Of a stretch of 64,000 nucleotides of DNA, positions 60,938 through 64,000 are shown in pieces; position 1 is the stretch's first letter; every line of letters begins with the position of its first letter. Source of the DNA: Luteimonas galliterrae. Its GTDB lineage: Bacteria; Pseudomonadota; Gammaproteobacteria; Xanthomonadales; Xanthomonadaceae. A program made the position numbers and the translations under genes. The notes beneath the pieces are model-generated. The model was given only the letters and a program-made list of their open reading frames with translations. It ran no database searches and was not told the origin of the DNA. The stretch covers positions 186,001 through 250,000 of the forward strand of contig NZ_JAMBEP010000003.1 in the NCBI RefSeq assembly GCF_023374055.1, read 5' to 3'.

Positions 60938-61993
60938 TCATGCTAGGCAATCCGTGACCAGGCGTTCGAACGCGGCACCGCCGCGCAGCGGATCGGCGAC
61001 CGCGCAACCCAGGCGCTCGCGCTCCGCTTCGAACAAGCGTAATGCGTCCCGCTCGTCCAGGTGGGAAGTGTTGAGGCTGACGCCTCCGCAGCGGATCGCC
61101 GGCTGCGTGCGCCGTCCCAGCCGCAATGCCAGCTCGATGGTTTCCTCGATGCTGGGCAAGAAATAATCCGCATGTCCGAGCACGCGTTCGCGCCCGGGCC
61201 GGTGGCAGACGACGACGACATCGGGCTGGCTGCCGTGCAGCAAGGCCAGCGACACGCCGGCATAGGCCGGATGGAACAGCGATCCTTGCCCTTCGATCAC
61301 GTCCCAGTGATCGGGCGCAGCATCGGGACTCAGCATTTCCGCGGCGCCGGCGGCGAAATCCGAGACCACCGCGTCTATGGGAATGCCTCCGCCGGCGATC
61401 AGTATCCCGGTCTGGCCCGTGGCGCGGAAATCGGCGTCGACGCCGCGTGCGGCGAACGCGCGCGCCAGCGCGAGTGCCGTGTATTTTTTTCCCAGCGCGC
61501 AATCGGTGCCGACGGTCAGCAGGCGCTTGCCGCTGCGTTTGCGCCCCGACGCGATGGCGATGCCCCGCGGCGGACGCCGGATGTCGATCAACTTTCGGCC
61601 CAGCCGCAACGCCGCCGCGCGCAACGCCGGAATCTCGTCCAGCTTCGCGTGCATGCCGCTGACGATGTCCAGGCCGGCGTCCAGCGCCTGCACCAGCCCG
61701 GGAATCCATTGCGGCGGAATCACCCCGCCGGCATTCGCCACGCCGATCACCAAGGTTCTGGCGCCTTGCGCATGCGCCTGGACCGGCGTAAGGAACGGCA
61801 GACCCGTGGTGACCGTGGCGGCTTCGCAAGCGAACTCGCCGACGCAGCGCTCCCTCGCCCAATCGCGCAGGCCGAACGCGGTCTTGGCGTAGCCGGGTTC
61901 GGTGACGTCGCCGAGGAACAGCAGATACGGCTGCGGGAGGACTTCGCTCTCGCTCGGCAGCGGTTGGACGCTCGGCATGCGGTGGCTCGCCAT
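60938..61993 (-). CDS. dgcN: DUF1611 protein, DgcN-like (D-glutamate N-acetyltransferase family)
   Basis: A 351-aa protein with an N-terminal domain (PYLLFLGDVTEPGYAKTAFGLRDWARERCVG, ~20-130) and a P-loop domain beginning LLTVGTDCALGKKYTALALARAF (~155-185), with HWDVIEGQGSLFHPAYAGVSLALLHG further on. This is the DUF1611 layout. DgcN from other bacteria is reported to N-acetylate D-glutamate in D-amino-acid catabolism. It sits between a TonB receptor upstream and a YkvI-like transporter. The start MASHRMPSV was used; MPSVQPL five codons later is equally possible. Confidence 0.88.
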   Translation of the reverse strand: MASHRMPSVQPLPSESEVLPQPYLLFLGDVTEPGYAKTAFGLRDWARERCVGEFACEAATVTTGLPFLTPVQAHAQGARTLVIGVANAGGVIPPQWIPGLVQALDAGLDIVSGMHAKLDEIPALRAAALRLGRKLIDIRRPPRGIAIASGRKRSGKRLLTVGTDCALGKKYTALALARAFAARGVDADFRATGQTGILIAGGGIPIDAVVSDFAAGAAEMLSPDAAPDHWDVIEGQGSLFHPAYAGVSLALLHGSQPDVVVVCHRPGRERVLGHADYFLPSIEETIELALRLGRRTQPAIRCGGVSLNTSHLDERDALRLFEAERERLGCAVADPLRGGAAFERLVTDCLA

Positions 61994-62012
61994 GGAATCG
62001 GGATGCGGATGC

Positions 62013-62036
62013 GCCCGCCCGCAACGGCGGGCGGGC
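62013..62036 (-). terminator. GC hairpin between the TonB receptor and dgcN
   Basis: GCCCGCCCGC pairs with GCGGGCGGGC around an AACG loop. On the minus strand it directly follows the TonB receptor stop and precedes the dgcN start. No T-run follows, so it may attenuate or process the transcript rather than end it. Confidence 0.5.
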
Positions 62037-62039
62037 GGT

Positions 62040-64000
62040 TCAGAAGCGGTAGTCGAATTCGATGCCGAAGGTGCGCGGCTGTATCGGCACCGCGCTCAAC
62101 TGCACGAGCGCACCGGTCACTGCGCTGCTGGCGCTGCCGATCGAAGAATAGGCACGCTCGTCGGTCACGTTGTTGACGTAGGCGCGCAGCTCCCAGGCAC
62201 CCTTGCCGATGCCCGCATACAGGTCGAGCGCCCGGTAGGCATCCAGTTCCGTCGGCGCGGTTATTTCTTCCTGCAGGACGGTCGAAGGATCGCCCGGCGC
62301 GGTGACGCGCTGGCGCTCGGTGGTGTCGTTGACGCGGTCGCCGACCGAGCGGAACACCGCGCCGACCTGGCCATGCCCGCCGCCGGCGAAGTCGAACGCG
62401 TATTCCGCGGTCGCGGACCACGCCAACTCCGGCACGTAAGGCATGCGGTCCCCGGCCAGGCCGGTATTGAGGATCACGTCGAATCCCGGCTGCGGAATCA
62501 CGGTCGCCTCGAAGTCGTTCTTCACCTCGGCCTTGGTGTACGCGGCGTTGAGGCCGAACCGCAAGTCGTCCGTCGCGCGGAACTGCGCCGACAATTCCAA
62601 ACCCTTGCTGGTCGCCTCGCCGCCGTTGACCAGGCCGCCGACACCGTTGAACTGGGAGGCCACCTGGATGTCGTCCCAATCGATGCGGAACGCCGCCAGA
62701 TCCAGCTCAACGCGCCTGTCCGCGAACTGCGACTTCATCCCGATCTCGTAGCTCGCCAGCATCGACGAATCCACGCTCGGCGGCATGCCGGGCAGCGCGA
62801 CATTGGGCCCGCCGGGCTGATAGCCGGTAGCGGCGCGCGCGTAGACCATCACATCCTTCGTCAACTGGAATTGCGGGCTCAGGCTCCAGGTGAACACGTC
62901 TTCTTCGGATGCGCCGGGCGCATTGCCGATCGGCACGAGTATGCCGGCGGTGGTGTTCTGGCTGAAGGCCTGCTCGTTGCGCGCCTGGCGCGCGCCGGCG
63001 TCGATCTTGAAGCGCTCGCTCAGGCGCCAGGCGCCGTTGGCGAACAGCGCCGTTTCCTTGTAATCGCTGGGCAATTCGAGCAGCGCCAGGACGCCGAACA
63101 TGTCGCCCAGCGGCGCCGGCAGCGGCGAGCCGTCGCGCTGCCCCAACCACGCCAGCTGGCGTTGGAGCGCATCTTCCTTGGTGTGGTAGACGCCAAGCAG
63201 CCACTCGAAACGGCCGCCGCTTTTCGATGTGAGGCGGAATTCCTGGGTCAGTTTTTCAAGATCCAGGTTGTAGCGCACGAACGAACTTCCCGGCTCCGGC
63301 AGCCCCAGCTGCAGGTTCGCGAATTCGCCGAACTGGATCGTCGAATCGAGCTGGTACATCGACTGGGTATCGGACCATCCCGTCGCCGAAACGAAATCGG
63401 CCCAGCCCAGGTCCCAGTCCAAGGTCAGCGAATACAGGCTGAGATCCTTGGAAAAAGGCGTCGGCTGCCACTGCTGGTTCACCAGGTCGCCGAACATCGG
63501 GTTCCGGGTTGCCGGATCCAAAGCCACGCCGGCGCTGTTGTCGCTGTCGATGCTCTGGCGCAGCGCCGACACCTTCGCGTCGAAGGCGTCGCCATCCCAA
63601 ACCAGGGCTGCACGCGCGCCGGTCTGGCTGCCGCTGTTGATGTCGTCGCTGCCGTCGACCGCATTGCCGATATAGCCAGGCAGCTCGTTGCGGGCATAGC
63701 TGACGCGCAGGCCCAGGCGGTCTTCCTTCAGCGGCAGGCTCGCGCCGAAGCGCACGTTCCAGCCATCGTCGCCATCGCTCACCGAAGACAGGCCGGCGCC
63801 GATCCGGAATTCGCTGTCCAGCAAATCCGGCGCGCGGGTTACGTATTTGAGCAGGCCGCCGATCGCGCCGGCGCCGTACAGCGTGCCCTGCGGTCCGCGC
63901 AAGACTTCGATGCGCTCGATGTCGTAGGGAAGCAGGTCCAGGTTGAGGATGTTGGCGGCCTGGTAGACGCCACTGGAGCCCACCGGCACTTCGTCGACGT
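62040..64000 (-). CDS. TonB-dependent outer membrane receptor, 5' end cut by the window edge
   Basis: The visible ~650 residues cover the plug end and the barrel. The plug shows VDEVPVGSSGVYQAANILNLDLLPYDIERIEVLRGPQGTLYGAGAIGGLLKYVTRAPD, with the RGPQGTLYGAGA motif. The barrel has many amphipathic strands and ends FGIEFDYRF with the terminal Phe recognised by BAM. The start lies beyond the right edge, so the signal peptide and TonB box are not visible. It is first in a leftward group with dgcN, a YkvI-like transporter and a serine hydrolase, which suggests import of a peptidoglycan- or D-amino-acid-related ligand. An iron-siderophore receptor is an alternative. Confidence 0.92.
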   Translation of the reverse strand, partial: VDEVPVGSSGVYQAANILNLDLLPYDIERIEVLRGPQGTLYGAGAIGGLLKYVTRAPDLLDSEFRIGAGLSSVSDGDDGWNVRFGASLPLKEDRLGLRVSYARNELPGYIGNAVDGSDDINSGSQTGARAALVWDGDAFDAKVSALRQSIDSDNSAGVALDPATRNPMFGDLVNQQWQPTPFSKDLSLYSLTLDWDLGWADFVSATGWSDTQSMYQLDSTIQFGEFANLQLGLPEPGSSFVRYNLDLEKLTQEFRLTSKSGGRFEWLLGVYHTKEDALQRQLAWLGQRDGSPLPAPLGDMFGVLALLELPSDYKETALFANGAWRLSERFKIDAGARQARNEQAFSQNTTAGILVPIGNAPGASEEDVFTWSLSPQFQLTKDVMVYARAATGYQPGGPNVALPGMPPSVDSSMLASYEIGMKSQFADRRVELDLAAFRIDWDDIQVASQFNGVGGLVNGGEATSKGLELSAQFRATDDLRFGLNAAYTKAEVKNDFEATVIPQPGFDVILNTGLAGDRMPYVPELAWSATAEYAFDFAGGGHGQVGAVFRSVGDRVNDTTERQRVTAPGDPSTVLQEEITAPTELDAYRALDLYAGIGKGAWELRAYVNNVTDERAYSSIGSASSAVTGALVQLSAVPIQPRTFGIEFDYRF

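Overview
The window is high-GC, gene-dense chromosomal DNA from a gammaproteobacterium, most likely family Xanthomonadaceae/Lysobacteraceae (Lysobacter, Luteimonas or a relative). The indications are Xanthomonas-type attC sites, several GTAG-headed REP palindromes, a PPC-tailed subtilase, a YadA-type giant adhesin, and small orphan proteins of kinds I associate with this family. No rRNA, tRNA, CRISPR array, transposase or integrase was seen. This placement rests on recognition of sequence types, not on a database search.

Layout. 0-8.1 kb: housekeeping and envelope genes (deoxyinosine glycosylase, OmpW, OmpA-like lipoprotein, DMT transporter, serine hydrolase, YajQ, DUF1415), broken by a long composite inverted-repeat element at 4.5-5.3 kb. 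8.2-12.1 kb: an accessory island. Two recognisable attC recombination sites and one half site separate small single-gene cassettes (ABM monooxygenase, YCII-like, unknown, VOC). A TPR lipoprotein, a Coq7-like protein and an AAC(3)-like acetyltransferase follow. No integron integrase is present, so this looks like a cassette cluster lacking an integrase. 12.3-24.0 kb: a subtilase, a 2415-residue trimeric autotransporter adhesin with duplicated ~300-residue modules, and a membrane-anchored winged-helix/TPR regulator. 24.1-32.3 kb: rsuA, rsmC, an ECF sigma factor coupled to a two-TM protein, a second copy of the composite repeat, and the divergent tesA / ABC exporter block. 32.4-44.2 kb: membrane, redox and repair genes, an Atm1-type exporter, and an unrecognised 715-residue protein. 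44.3-55.4 kb: small secreted and stress-related genes, a HipA-like kinase with DUF3037, msrB, an Lrp regulator divergent from a small enzyme series, acetamidase, and a TPR/cytochrome c pair. 55.5-64 kb: an MFS transporter and a serine hydrolase, then a leftward block of TonB receptor (cut by the right edge), DgcN-like protein, YkvI-like transporter and serine hydrolase. I infer that block handles D-glutamate or muropeptides.

A recurring feature is the number of dispersed intergenic palindromes. At least four unrelated sequence families begin with GTAG and end with CTAC, which is the signature of REP sequences mobilised by RAYT (TnpA-REP) proteins. The long composite element at 4.5-5.3 and 27.7-28.3 kb has ~50-bp imperfect inverted repeats around a ~250-bp core and appears non-coding.
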